Notes under the pieces: generated by a model
Told to the model about the DNA's origin: nothing
The model's database searches: none
The model's input: the letters and a program-made list of their open reading frames with translations, nothing else
Part shown: positions 22,001 through 30,203 of the stretch, piece by piece
How the letters are laid out: each line of letters starts with the position of its first letter
Position numbering within the stretch: the stretch's first letter is position 1
Made by a program: the position numbers and the translations under genes
From: Tritrichomonas musculus
Lineage: Eukaryota; Parabasalia; Tritrichomonadida; Tritrichomonadidae
Assembly: GCA_039105265.1 (NCBI GenBank)
Contig: JAPFFF010000009.1
Coordinates: 5,084,001 to 5,148,000, forward strand
Length of the DNA stretch: 64,000 nt
Reading direction: 5' to 3'

Positions 22001-23578
22001 TTTCATTTGAAGAACAACCATTTCACGTGATATTGTTCGAAATATTTGCTCGCTGCTTTTATTAAAAGTGGAAAAAATTTCTGCATCAAAACGAAGGCAT
22101 AAGCGACTAATTTGTTCAGCCATCAAAAAAGGGCATCCTTTCATTGATTCGATAAATTTGTATAAATTGGTAGATGTTGTCAAAAATAAAATAGAAGTCC
22201 GAAAAATATTAATAACTGGATCAAGCGCCAAAGGACCAAAAATAGTATTTTCTGGATTATAGAACATATCTCCGAATGATATTTGGCTGTCTTGCTTAGT
22301 GCTTGGGTTTGAAAGTTTTGATTTTGGGAAAAAATATGGTATATTTTCATCTAAATATTGTTTGGATAATGCTGTAGTTTTGGTGTTATTTGTAAGGCTA
22401 TAATGAAGAAGATATAAGTAAGCAGCAAAACCATTATAATCGTTTGATCTCATACAATTGAGGAGGGCCTTATTCATTTCTTGGAAGAATATTTTTGTCA
22501 ATTTTGGATCAAGGACTTCGAAAAAGTCACGCAAAGAACTTCGGATTATTGATCGTGTACTTTCAGGAATTAAATTTCCAAGTTGATTATTTCTTTTGTA
22601 CAATTCGCTTGGCACAGGATAAAATGTGTTATGAAATGTGTCAATATTTTTAATTTCATAGTCCAAATCAGGAGTATGGCCAGTATAAACCGCTGGTAAA
22701 TCATGAATCCTTTCTTGCTGGCTAACTGTAATATTCATATTTTGAATATCAGCATTTTTTAAAGCCAGTGTAGTGAAAAATTCAGGAAAAATCCTAATAT
22801 CTTTTTCTGTCGATTCTTTATCTATTTTTGATATGTATGCAAAAACTAATAACGAGTCAGAATTAAAATTAAATAGAAGTGGATGAATTAAATCAACGAT
22901 TTTTGATAAGTCAGGAACATTAACAATCGGATAGTTTGATTTAAAAACCTGTTGAAGCATTTTAAGTATTCGAATTGTTTGTTTGTCTTCTTCATTAGCT
23001 TGAACAAATAAACTTAAATAATGAACTAATATATTGTAAAAATGGGAAGATAAAAAATTGTTTTTCTCAAAAAATAATAAAACATTTAGAACACATTTTT
23101 CAGACCAAATCATATGCGATAATTGTGCATTCGAATACAAGATATAAAAGGAAGAAGAAATAAATTCTTTGTTAGCTTTTTGAATTAAAGCAATTAGAAC
23201 TTCCATAATTAATGAAAAATCTTCAGACGTCAATTTTTCATGAAAATAAATTCTTGCTAAAATTTGGTAATAAGTAAGAATAATTGAAATATCTGGTGGA
23301 CACTGATTTTGAATTTCTTTCAGCTGGAGCGCGTTAAATTTATAATTATTTTGAAAACCTATACTTATTAATGCATCTTTCACATCTTCTTTCGATTTAA
23401 TTTTGTTTGAAAAAATATTTATTTGATTTCTATCAAACGCTGGCAAAGTATCAATTATTTTAAATTCAGGCGAGTCAACTGGATACTTTAAGTTATTCCT
23501 CGATTTAAACAAAGCTATTAATGAATCTAAATATTTCTTATCAAGTTCATTATTGTCAATCGAAGATTGAGAAATCAT
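16007..23578 (-). CDS. BEACH-domain protein (neurobeachin/LRBA/LvsA-like)
   Basis: The 2523-residue frame has the layout of large BEACH proteins, which act as scaffolds in membrane traffic and lysosome or autophagy biology. Residues 1-800 are alpha-helical armadillo-like. Residues about 855-1040 are a concanavalin-like (LamG) domain (GDISLTFWMKTDP, then NTWTHFAITF). Ser-rich and Gln-rich linkers follow at about 1640-1725 and 1890-1910. A PH-BEACH domain lies near 1970-2030 (INIYWVDNMTIEIID). The BEACH core is at about 2035-2170 (FLSILNFLNGKNY, then YPFFPSLAP and LYVLPELYYL), and WD40-like strands extend to the C-terminus. The BEACH core looks shortened and divergent from the usual 280 residues. 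A TCATTT initiator-like motif lies 27-32 bases upstream. The family call is firm; the cellular role is inferred. Confidence 0.88.
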   Translation of the reverse strand: MISQSSIDNNELDKKYLDSLIALFKSRNNLKYPVDSPEFKIIDTLPAFDRNQINIFSNKIKSKEDVKDALISIGFQNNYKFNALQLKEIQNQCPPDISIILTYYQILARIYFHEKLTSEDFSLIMEVLIALIQKANKEFISSSFYILYSNAQLSHMIWSEKCVLNVLLFFEKNNFLSSHFYNILVHYLSLFVQANEEDKQTIRILKMLQQVFKSNYPIVNVPDLSKIVDLIHPLLFNFNSDSLLVFAYISKIDKESTEKDIRIFPEFFTTLALKNADIQNMNITVSQQERIHDLPAVYTGHTPDLDYEIKNIDTFHNTFYPVPSELYKRNNQLGNLIPESTRSIIRSSLRDFFEVLDPKLTKIFFQEMNKALLNCMRSNDYNGFAAYLYLLHYSLTNNTKTTALSKQYLDENIPYFFPKSKLSNPSTKQDSQISFGDMFYNPENTIFGPLALDPVINIFRTSILFLTTSTNLYKFIESMKGCPFLMAEQISRLCLRFDAEIFSTFNKSSEQIFRTISREMVVLQMKDAPVPPRNAFFIFFIHFLTDEKKVGDCLKSTIFVDSIFRYIFETGVMNQLIIMISRSFLLLNNDTYFKVNIEPSVAFLYNAAKRNEEIAPRIYRMVSEIVKYRPIFISKFDRFLDLMMDELQKKNTKESFDNAITLLELVASYHNSNNNDSDSFKFFGPKYFRIIASHVNFASYQKLFNLMIGGYNLDTKGIFLIRQPPFIPLLFIAYANDYQKINRIIELFLLLATRSELNCRALHDGDVDMILLKHLNKENPLKYKGFVIPPLKINEKIENTTVLNLLSMIISAKSNFAIAKKIMEIIIKGQNLTISKLTNNILASTTNVPTPSYPIGSLNHFCSITGLTDRAFKGDISLTFWMKTDPTPLSHTTAVVYLVSIIDKNDSTFNIILQNNLLFASYETRNKKTSVCLCQRMNPNTWTHFAITFSNTPTQKPLISTFKNFERLHDSEFCYLEFAPGPLEIQFGGYDYHDRADIYPNMQYGSLSRIFIYNRYISTDEIILIMEGRDKMPRDFVASSILSYNSEKSLSTNFIMNHYVVESLKNCLSNEQVVNNFIESLRTLTSRPLIDQIFSILYKIISFSKNKTISSRLAAILLNSDYPDHRLYKTIESIVFKIADKDVQRCWIEDVLINVPIWSRCDSFDAVLQDYSKLLINNPQFFKKSYFVYFLNQFNILVNTEKEKRDENALREFMIFIERYPIPRENNETNIEKDAVNNLICFATNASDEDKVIFLEIIEKIADSINQVSYNEYEYIFYFVAMNNIDIATHAILAVHQLFTKSFHAIVYSILDALTISLSELFTRLEPYVKRYRNLFSLTCAIGLQTGQKPSQFPFNMTPSSCWFVFPLLSAMVVHDNTPYIDLIARNAVKSKDINLIIFMTTYLNLFAEQETQGKTSNNILQSILLALYRNHRAESNPDRKYQIFFHLFAASFFKINAPLMNDEIASLIQPKPESPKSIQKIKVINFETFNQMAKNAEAFINEMEKPKMELKTKYLEMKKKREALLAQAAENQTAPQDDLKLDDEDFIHLESIIDSVKSYKLHYSFKKEDLDLLKSAYTIFTHYLKNYTIEGIQSESSGTFFKTKVPAFGFDDLRQLMAKFIRIYQNVSNSNNNSKSNDEFYERRLSLDSSSSNQQNSSAFKTTSQLDNESGASSIDISVTNSEETNLRLSRDEDNLSEMSHLSKAPIQPSSSSPSTISQFSNSTSQLNSSSPQLIQASPLVSPTKENPEQQLNLHPIGPHEKQIKIFDYFADNLNSYLNCVNFNKILATIRPQREFKKKIGPINRDICANLIQSEEERLKRLKIITEKTVKFVRSSVIGYSMTPYLMKRQKSVQTVNRFKPVMPAFTSPNAQLIKFDEKNDVYFEVPFSAELNEQLQQQKQQQLQQQQNQNSINKKPASSQPTRLSHLIRLSATSSNNINSPNMFTNENEYIIQTKKRKICIDKSKIINIYWVDNMTIEIIDNQSQPYLIHFNNQEGATLCRSRIKIDKRCKFSISEEYNKNLINIKGDGWIKGYYSTFHFLSILNFLNGKNYENSAKYPFFPSLAPMNKITNKDPPSLKPTFFPMKNKEKSNDNDSSVQFENRLYVLPELYYLFESDTIENVYQRRKLLEEVSKTDRQGKDSRLLKWIEVVFNSSPFQRQINKKRFEIRQIFLEMDTESKIIYAAPFYRDSSFLIVLSSGEFSFFSVQITEKIQQVENIRGKKKMNEIINDINIEINNISPLKKFQLDKSELHSLKFAPLNVGYIPDITALLNKNIKFGFIAYNNNTIHFVDLNGKVTKENVYLENPIFHNAVVLSTPSTISPISSLLALQNRIPQKNTKPINNNANINNHDYLENSVLCNIHAKVTCLQSSVVFGIIAFGSDDCKIRIRSLNDGKKIATAELDESEVPTMILITESWGFVVVYCVTKIYIFSVNGKFVQKCDKFHSFNQWFTFKSADDFDYVAIVNDHESKLEYFEVMYPDKVKEVMLNGKIITMRYEPKFSCFIFLADNGKLTVMPADI

Positions 23579-23604
23579 TATTTCTCTTGATCAATTGATT
23601 TTTT

Positions 23605-23610
23605 AAATGA
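23605..23610 (-). promoter_or_regulatory. Initiator-like TCATTT before the BEACH gene
   Basis: On the minus strand TCATTT lies about 27 bases before the start codon. It fits the trichomonad initiator consensus TCAYW that replaces TATA boxes. Confidence 0.3.
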
Positions 23611-23652
23611 ACTTTTCAATAAATTTGAATTAGGGTACAATCTTTGCTATTG

Positions 23653-24393
23653 ATGAAATGTGAAATGAAATTTTTTAATGATTTAGGAAGAATGATTTTT
23701 AACGAGCAAACAAAAAACGAAGCAATTGAAGTATTGAATAGAATTATGGCTCATCCAATATCATCTCCTTTTAAACAACCTATTACAGAAGCCGATGCAC
23801 CTGAACATTATTTTGAAAAAATAAAAAAACCAATCGATCTATCAACAATAAAAACAAAATTACAAGAAGGTAAATATCAAAATATACAACAATGGTTTGA
23901 TGACATGGAACTTATATGGACAAATGCTGAAACATTTCATGGAAAAGACCATCATTTTGGAAAAGTGGCTGCAGAAAATAGACGACTTTTTAACAAAGAA
24001 CGGAAAAAGTTTTTTGGACAAAGTATTGATCAATGGTGTGGTTATGTTTATGATCTCAGAACAGAAATCACAGATTTAATGAATCAACCTCCTTCAAAAG
24101 TTAAACCATATGCTGATACACTAGGTTCTGCCAGATCAATGAAACCTAATCAGCAAGTTATGAACGAAAGAGAAAAACAATGCTTCATTAAAGCAACAGA
24201 AATGATGACATCAGACGAAGATCAAAAGAAAATAATAGGAATTATTTCAGAAATGCAGCCAGAACTAGACAATGGAAGTAGTGAACTAATTATCGATGTT
24301 GCCAAACTAAATAAAAATACTACAGCAGCTATTAAAGATTATATAAAGAAGACTCTAGAAAGTAATGACAAAAAGTATCCTGAGTCTATTTAA
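23653..24393 (+). CDS. BET-type bromodomain protein (bromodomain plus NET domain)
   Basis: The likely start is ATG 23653, giving 246 residues; upstream in-frame codons lack ATG. Residues about 25-125 form a bromodomain: the ZA loop PFKQPI, then PEHYFEKIKKPIDLSTIKTKL, and the BC helices. The usual acetyl-lysine-contacting Asn (YN in BRD4) falls on His96 in the segment NAETFHGKDHHF, which may weaken or change ligand choice. Residues about 172-240 resemble the extra-terminal NET domain (KKIIGIISEMQPEL, then IIDVAKLNKNT). One bromodomain plus NET is the compact form common in trichomonads. It is expected to read acetylated histones in the nucleus. It is divergent from the BEACH gene, with about 75 bases between starts. 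Confidence 0.88.
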   Translation: MKCEMKFFNDLGRMIFNEQTKNEAIEVLNRIMAHPISSPFKQPITEADAPEHYFEKIKKPIDLSTIKTKLQEGKYQNIQQWFDDMELIWTNAETFHGKDHHFGKVAAENRRLFNKERKKFFGQSIDQWCGYVYDLRTEITDLMNQPPSKVKPYADTLGSARSMKPNQQVMNEREKQCFIKATEMMTSDEDQKKIIGIISEMQPELDNGSSELIIDVAKLNKNTTAAIKDYIKKTLESNDKKYPESI

Positions 24394-24648
24394 ATTCAAT
24401 TTCATATATTATACTTATTGTTATTACAATAAAAATTCAATGCCTCATTTTTTTTGATAATGATTTTGATTTTATTTTATATTTAATAACTACGATGATC
24501 ACTCTTAATACTATGAATTTGGTTGACATTAACAAAGAATTTGATACCTAAAAATAAAAAAAAAGAATCAATAATTGATTATAATATTATTTAAGTAACA
24601 TGATAAGTATGTGAATAAAACGAAAAATAATAAACATAAAAATAGAAG

Positions 24649-25344
24649 TTATTCAAGATTGATACTAAATACCCATTCAATAAAAGCTGGAGCTTTTGTG
24701 ATATGGTAAGGTGTATATTTCGGAACAATAACATCAAAGAAGTAAAAGCAATGCGCCCAAAAAAATATAAATAGGATGGAAAGGAATGTCTCTTGTGAAT
24801 CAGTCCAAAATGAAAAAATTACATCTAAAAATGGAATCCATGCTGCTCCAAAACCTAATTCTGTGAAAATTTTAATAATTTTGGTTGAAAATGTTTTTAA
24901 AATTATAAATAGAAATATTGCATACATTCTAGGTGCAATATACGGTGTTGGTGAAATGTAATACGAGATGTATGCACCTATTATTGAATGTAAAAGAACC
25001 ATCACGCAGTATGTACTTTTTTCTGGATTTGCTATTAAGCATATTGCAAATAGTATAACAATCAACCAATTATCTAATTTTGGTGGCCCAACTACAATCA
25101 AACCAGTAATTAAGCGCCACCACTGACGTTCTTGAAAACAAAGGTATGAGCTAAAGTACCATCGTTTATCATCAACAAAATCAAAATACCATAAAGCTAA
25201 AAAGAAGATTGGACAAAAGCTTATTAAAAATTTGAATAATTGACCAACATCACTATCATTGATATCTAGAAATATAAAATCATCTTCATCTTCTCCTTCG
25301 TCCTGATCAATATCAAAGTCATCTCCTTGATTTAGAAATCTCAT
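24649..25344 (-). CDS. Derlin-like ER membrane protein (Der1 family)
   Basis: The 231-residue protein has an acidic N-terminus and then about six hydrophobic segments. The Derlin WR motif appears as WWRLITGLIVVG, and the last loop reads AHCFYFFDVIVPKYTP, like the GHxYYFLxDVxP signature, although the first Gly of that signature is replaced by Ala. Derlins are inactive rhomboid relatives that help retrotranslocate misfolded proteins from the ER for proteasomal degradation. Length is close to the usual 210-250. It converges with the bromodomain gene, leaving 255 bases between them. No catalytic Ser/His pair is expected or seen. Confidence 0.85.
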   Translation of the reverse strand: MRFLNQGDDFDIDQDEGEDEDDFIFLDINDSDVGQLFKFLISFCPIFFLALWYFDFVDDKRWYFSSYLCFQERQWWRLITGLIVVGPPKLDNWLIVILFAICLIANPEKSTYCVMVLLHSIIGAYISYYISPTPYIAPRMYAIFLFIILKTFSTKIIKIFTELGFGAAWIPFLDVIFSFWTDSQETFLSILFIFFWAHCFYFFDVIVPKYTPYHITKAPAFIEWVFSINLE

Positions 25345-25765
25345 TTATGTTTAATTAATTAAACGATTATATTTAATTTAATATATTGAATTCATTTTTA
25401 TCGTTAAAGCATAATATCTTAATGATTTGATATCTTTGCTATTTTAATTTCTTAACTTATTATGTCTTCCAAAGTATCTCTATTTGGAATTATTTGTTGT
25501 TTGAATATTTGTTATAAGATCTTTAAAATTGTTTTAAATCCAAATTATTAAGCAGATCAACAAGATTATGTAGCAACGCAAGCAAAATAAACAAAAAACT
25601 TGGCTAAGTTATCGATATTTACTGCATTAACAGTTTAACTTTAACTCAAAATTTCAAAACGGTCATTAAATTCAAAATATATTCGTTGAAGGCCTGATTC
25701 ATTGATCATGGTAAAACAGTATAAGTTATACCAATGCAAGTAAATTGAATTAAGTGCTTACTTTC

Positions 25766-26901
25766 AGGGTGTAGTTGGATATGCTTTTGATTGAGAGAGT
25801 TATAGAAAAAAAATTGTATTGGTATAGAATGTTTTGAGAGAGCTATTCAAATTGATTGAAAGTCCATTCAAAATGATCCAGAAAAAAAGCATTTTATATG
25901 ATCACAAAAGAAAAATGGTAACTCTCCAAATAAGCAATTGTTCGTAAAATAATCTGAATTTTATTTTCATCAAAAGAACTTCTAGAAAAAACGAAAAATT
26001 AATAATTTCAAAAAAATAAAAAATGCATGGATTTGGTTTTGCTTTATTTAAAGGGAAAAATCAAAAAGAGTAAAAACAAAGTATACATACATAAATAACT
26101 GATTATTTCCAGCTTAAAGGATCAATTAATATTCGATTAAAATCGTTGGACATGAAATTAAAGCAATTTAAAAAAAGATCGCTAAAAAAGCTAAATCTTC
26201 ATAGGTTCCGATTAAAATAAAAGTTTGCAAAGTATATTCAAGTATAAAATTGAAAAATTAATTACTATAACCGCCTAAAATGTCGATAGCATTTAAAGAT
26301 ATCATTTCGATTATGAGGCTTTTTGATAAAAAAAAGTGATCTTTTGTTCCAAATGAATTCATAAAGCCATGTACTTGTTGTTGCACTGATTCATTTGCAA
26401 GATAAGGGTTAGAATCTGTGGAATAAAAATTTTTATAAAAAAGTATTGATATGATTTTTGATCAATATTTTAATTTTTGTATATATTTTAAAATTGATGA
26501 TTATATGTTATTTATAAAGTATTTATATGGTTTATATATTTATTAGACATTATAATTATGAATTAAAATAATATATTTCATTTATTAACTAATATATTAA
26601 CATATATATTTATATGGCAGTTTAGAAATAAAAAAATCTTTCAATATTTTGAATAAATTCAAATTTCTAAAAACAACTCTATTTGCAATATCTTTTATAA
26701 TAATAAATAAATTCAATTATTAATGTCATATATAAATTATATCAATAATTTAAAACATAAAAATAATTTATAAATGAATCAATATTAATTATATTAAGAT
26801 TTATTTGGAATATACAAAATATATAGTTATTTAGTACAAAAAAATTTATTCAATTTTTTTGAAATAGCTCATAAAAAGTGATTTTCATCCAACTACTCCC
26901 T
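25766..26901. mobile_element. Possible 1.1 kb inverted-repeat element
   Basis: AGGGTGTAGTTGGAT at 25766 and ATCCAACTACTCCCT ending at 26901 are inverted copies (14 of 15), with weaker similarity for some 30 bp inward. No clear target duplication flanks it, so the exact ends and family are unknown. Confidence 0.4.
26258..26425 (-). pseudogene. Coding-like C-terminal fragment, unknown family
   Basis: The minus-strand frame ending at TAA 26258-26260 has non-random, protein-like composition for about 54 residues (for example VQQQVHGFMNSFGTKDHFF and IIEMISLNAIDILGGY). It has no upstream ATG apart from an internal one. It may be a captured or orphaned gene end inside the inverted-repeat element. 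CCACAG just upstream resembles a 3' splice site, but the trichomonad ACTAAC branch motif is absent. Confidence 0.3.
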
Positions 26902-27287
26902 TCAACAAAATATTTTTTTTTTTTTTATGATAAAAATCTGAATTAGCAATCACGATAAGAAATACTTATATGATTTAAACAGCTGAATTCACATTAAAAT
27001 GGTAAATTCAGGAGAGAATTGAAGTTTTCTGATTAAATTATCTGAATAAATAATCAATGAAATAAAAAAAAAAATTGAATATATGTATTGAATTTTTTGA
27101 TAAAAAAAATTAATTAATATCAATATATGATTTTTAATGTAAAAGATATTTCAACTAAGCTCCATTGATATGATCATCTAATAATACCGCTAAATAATTA
27201 ATTCAATTTAATTATTATTTAAAATTTTTGAAAGCTTATTTATTCAAAGCAAACTCAAATAATAAATGGTAATAATCGACCATTAAA

Positions 27288-29393
27288 ATGTACTTATTTT
27301 ATCTAATATTTGCAAGTTTCTCTTTACAGCATGCTTATTCCAATGGAAAGCGTTTATCATATAATTCAAGGTATCGCATTCTTTCAACCAAAGCTGAGAC
27401 AGGAGATAATATTTTTTGCTTTTATAATAGTAATCGAGGCAAGTGTAACCAAACGCAGAGTTTTGGTCCAGAAAATTACACAGAGTTTAGAAAATACATT
27501 AAATCAAATAATTCGGTACAAATAATTGTTGTTGAAAATATTGTTTTATCAACACCACTTACAATTGGAAATATGGATTCAAAATCAGTTTCTATACGTG
27601 GTGAAAGTATAACGGGTTCAATTTTTATTGAACAAAATTATAAATTAATAGATGAATCAGGAGTACTAGCGCATGCTACCATTTCTATTGATGGTTCTTT
27701 TTTAGAAAGTCAAAATGTAGGGTTTTTAAGGCTCACAAATAGTGTCCAAATTCCTCCACAATTAATTGCTCTTCTTTTATCCGATTTTCCAACAGATATA
27801 ATGACAACTCCCTTTACAGGAAGTTTTTATTCTGGTCCAAACGCCACTGCTACAGTAACACCAAGTTCTATAAATGTAGCAGGAGGTAAATACGATATAT
27901 CAATTTCTTATTTTGGTGGAAATTTGCATTGGCGAGCTGACTTTAAATCACTGATGCAATTGTATTGTTTGTGTCCCAGTGGTAATTGTGAGAGCTGCCG
28001 CTATCCTCAAATATCATCTTTAGATATCAAAACGCCGCCACTTTATTCAAATACAACACTGGTTTTGATTCAAATTCCAAATGGAACAAATGTAACAGTG
28101 AATTTAGAAAATATTGACAGAAAACGAAGCTATGTTTTTTTGGGTGATGATCAAAATGAGTTAACATTACACTTTGATAGCAATAGTCATATATCAGAAT
28201 TTCCATCATTAACATTTTCAAATTTAATTTTGAATTTTGAAACATCTAATCCAAACGTTTTAATACGTGGTCCAAACGTAAAATTAAATAAGACGTCTAT
28301 TTCTGACCAATGGTCAAATAAAATTACTATTGATAATATTGTTACAGATGTCGATTCTTTAGAATCTATTTTATCGGATAATAAAAATTTGACTATTTTT
28401 ACAGACTCATCAGAAATAGCGTTAGAGTCAGAGCAATCCAGATTTGATCAAAAGAATATTTCAAAACCACTTCAAAAAGTTGCGGTTATAACCTCAAATA
28501 ATCATCTTAAATACTCTGACACGTTAGGTTCTCAAGTTACTTTAAAACCTGGATCGGGTTCTAACAGTCAGACTATTGAAATTAATGAGTTGCATGACAA
28601 CTCACAACTCTCTATTTCATCTTATAAAAATGTTAATCTTAAAATTAACAACATTTCTAGCAACAAATATAAAATGTCTATAGAAGATTTTAACAACTTA
28701 AATATTGAAGGAACACAGCCAATTTCATTAGATCATTTGAATTTGAATGGAAACAAAACTAAAAGTGCTCATATTCAATCAAATGTTCCTATTCATTTTA
28801 ATAATTTGAATTTTGAAGATGAGCAACGAAACGTTCCAAAGGAATTGATTATTTCAAATGGTAAATCTGCTGATGCTGATCATATTTATATAGGTCAACA
28901 AAATACAGACTTAATTCAAAATCTTAAAATGAATCAAGAACTGACTTTGCAATCACGTTCAAGTTTAGAATGCTCAAATTGCTCTTTTGATAATCAAATG
29001 AATTATTGTGTAATAACAGGAAAAGTAGCACCGCCACCAGAACTGCAATTATCGAGTGGTTCAGCTGACAATTTTAATCCGAAATCTATATCTATTTTCG
29101 TAACTTCAAAAAACGAGCCAAAATCACAGCGTTATAATATTACAAATAGACAGTATTATTCTCTTATTTCTGGGTTTACAAAACAAGAACAATGTGAAAG
29201 AACATTAAAATCAATTGTCGATCTTCCTGCTGATTTCATGTTACGATGTAATAATGGTGTATTAGAGCTTAATACTGGTGCTTTCTATGATTTTTGGCCA
29301 GGTGAACATTACAGTGGTTTACAAATATTTGGAATGGTAATGACTTCTATTATTTGTGCAGCTTGCTCGTATGTTATTTTCATATATATTTAG
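27288..29393 (+). CDS. Secreted or surface glycoprotein, unknown family
   Basis: The 701-residue protein starts with a clear signal peptide (about residues 1-17, YLFYLIFASFSLQHAYS). It has a long beta-rich ectodomain with many N-glycosylation sequons (NNT, NVT, NAT-like) and Cys clusters at about residues 225-240 (CLCPSGNCESC) and near the C-terminus. It ends in a hydrophobic segment (MVMTSIICAACSYVIFIYI) that runs to the last residue, leaving no cytoplasmic tail. That layout suits a type I protein with a minimal tail. A lipid-anchor signal is possible, but trichomonads are thought not to make GPI-anchored proteins. The middle part has short Ile/Leu/Asn strands that could form a beta-solenoid. 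I do not recognise a named domain. Confidence 0.8.
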   Translation: MYLFYLIFASFSLQHAYSNGKRLSYNSRYRILSTKAETGDNIFCFYNSNRGKCNQTQSFGPENYTEFRKYIKSNNSVQIIVVENIVLSTPLTIGNMDSKSVSIRGESITGSIFIEQNYKLIDESGVLAHATISIDGSFLESQNVGFLRLTNSVQIPPQLIALLLSDFPTDIMTTPFTGSFYSGPNATATVTPSSINVAGGKYDISISYFGGNLHWRADFKSLMQLYCLCPSGNCESCRYPQISSLDIKTPPLYSNTTLVLIQIPNGTNVTVNLENIDRKRSYVFLGDDQNELTLHFDSNSHISEFPSLTFSNLILNFETSNPNVLIRGPNVKLNKTSISDQWSNKITIDNIVTDVDSLESILSDNKNLTIFTDSSEIALESEQSRFDQKNISKPLQKVAVITSNNHLKYSDTLGSQVTLKPGSGSNSQTIEINELHDNSQLSISSYKNVNLKINNISSNKYKMSIEDFNNLNIEGTQPISLDHLNLNGNKTKSAHIQSNVPIHFNNLNFEDEQRNVPKELIISNGKSADADHIYIGQQNTDLIQNLKMNQELTLQSRSSLECSNCSFDNQMNYCVITGKVAPPPELQLSSGSADNFNPKSISIFVTSKNEPKSQRYNITNRQYYSLISGFTKQEQCERTLKSIVDLPADFMLRCNNGVLELNTGAFYDFWPGEHYSGLQIFGMVMTSIICAACSYVIFIYI

Positions 29394-29490
29394 GAAATAA
29401 AAAATGTTTTCTTTTATATATATATATAATTTCTTTGTTTATGATTAAATCTAAATTATCATTACTTTCTAAAAATTTCAATATAATATA

Positions 29491-30127
29491 AAGTCAGATT
29501 CAAAAAGCTTGGGACTACTTTTTCAATATTCAATTAAAAGTATTCAATTTTGTCCCAGGTGATGTGAAACAAATTGTGAGAAGCTCTGAAAAAAATTCAA
29601 ATAAAAAAATTAAAACATCAATATCTTAAAATAGAATTTATAAAAACCATTTTTTATTTATATATTTTCTTTCTTTCTTTCTTTTTTTTTATTTTTTGTT
29701 TTTTTTTCATCAATTTTTTTCAATTATAGAGGAAGATATATTTTTGATCCAGGAATAATCGTCGGTTTGGGCATGCCAATTTTATTTAGAAAGTAATCGG
29801 GTAATATCTTGCATATTTCCGTGCTTTTGGTACAATTTTCTATTGAACATTGCTTTTATCAAGAAGTTGTAAATAACGATTAACAGAAGTTTTTGAAGTT
29901 CCTGTTTTTTCGGCAATTAATCTTTGACTATCGTTTTGCCCATAATAAAATGCCATACGCATTTTGGTTGGTAAATCGATTTGCTTTGACATTATAAATT
30001 AGTAAAAAATCAATAAAATTTGAATATTTTAAAATCTTAATTGAAAAAAAAATTTTGTTTTTCACTTTTTATGATAAAAAAATTGAATGAATTTTACTTC
30101 ATGTCCCAAGCTTTTTGAATCGGACTT
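29491..30127. mobile_element. 637-bp mariner-like deletion derivative
   Basis: The ends AAGTCAGATTCAAAAAGCTT (29491) and its inverted partner (to 30127) match 24 of 25 bases, and TA lies at 29489-29490 and 30128-30129. Inside, on the minus strand, is a 50-codon frame that looks like the N-terminal helix-turn-helix of a Tc1/mariner transposase (next entry). There is no DDE catalytic domain in the remaining length. Confidence 0.8.
29840..29992 (-). CDS. Helix-turn-helix fragment of a mariner-type transposase
   Basis: ATG at 29992 opens a 50-residue frame: MSKQIDLPTKMRMAFYYG, then QRLIAEKTGTSKTSVNRYL. The second part is a classic helix-turn-helix of the Tc1/mariner paired-like N-terminus, which binds the element ends. 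The frame stops at 29840-29842, and the following sequence has only short scraps. It is likely a truncated transposase. A small DNA-binding protein in its own right is a less likely option. Confidence 0.6.
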   Translation of the reverse strand: MSKQIDLPTKMRMAFYYGQNDSQRLIAEKTGTSKTSVNRYLQLLDKSNVQ

Positions 30128-30203
30128 TACATCAGCATTGAAAATTTTCTATGAGTAATTGAATTTTAATATTAATTTAACGTACATCTGTTTCTAAAGT
30201 CTA

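Larger units (their letters stand above)
25345..27287. other. 1.9 kb gene-poor region with a possible inverted-repeat element
   Basis: Mostly A/T-rich. The main structure is an inverted repeat pair at 25766 and 26901, listed separately. One coding-like fragment lies on the minus strand at 26258-26425. Nothing else is supportable. Confidence 0.4.
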
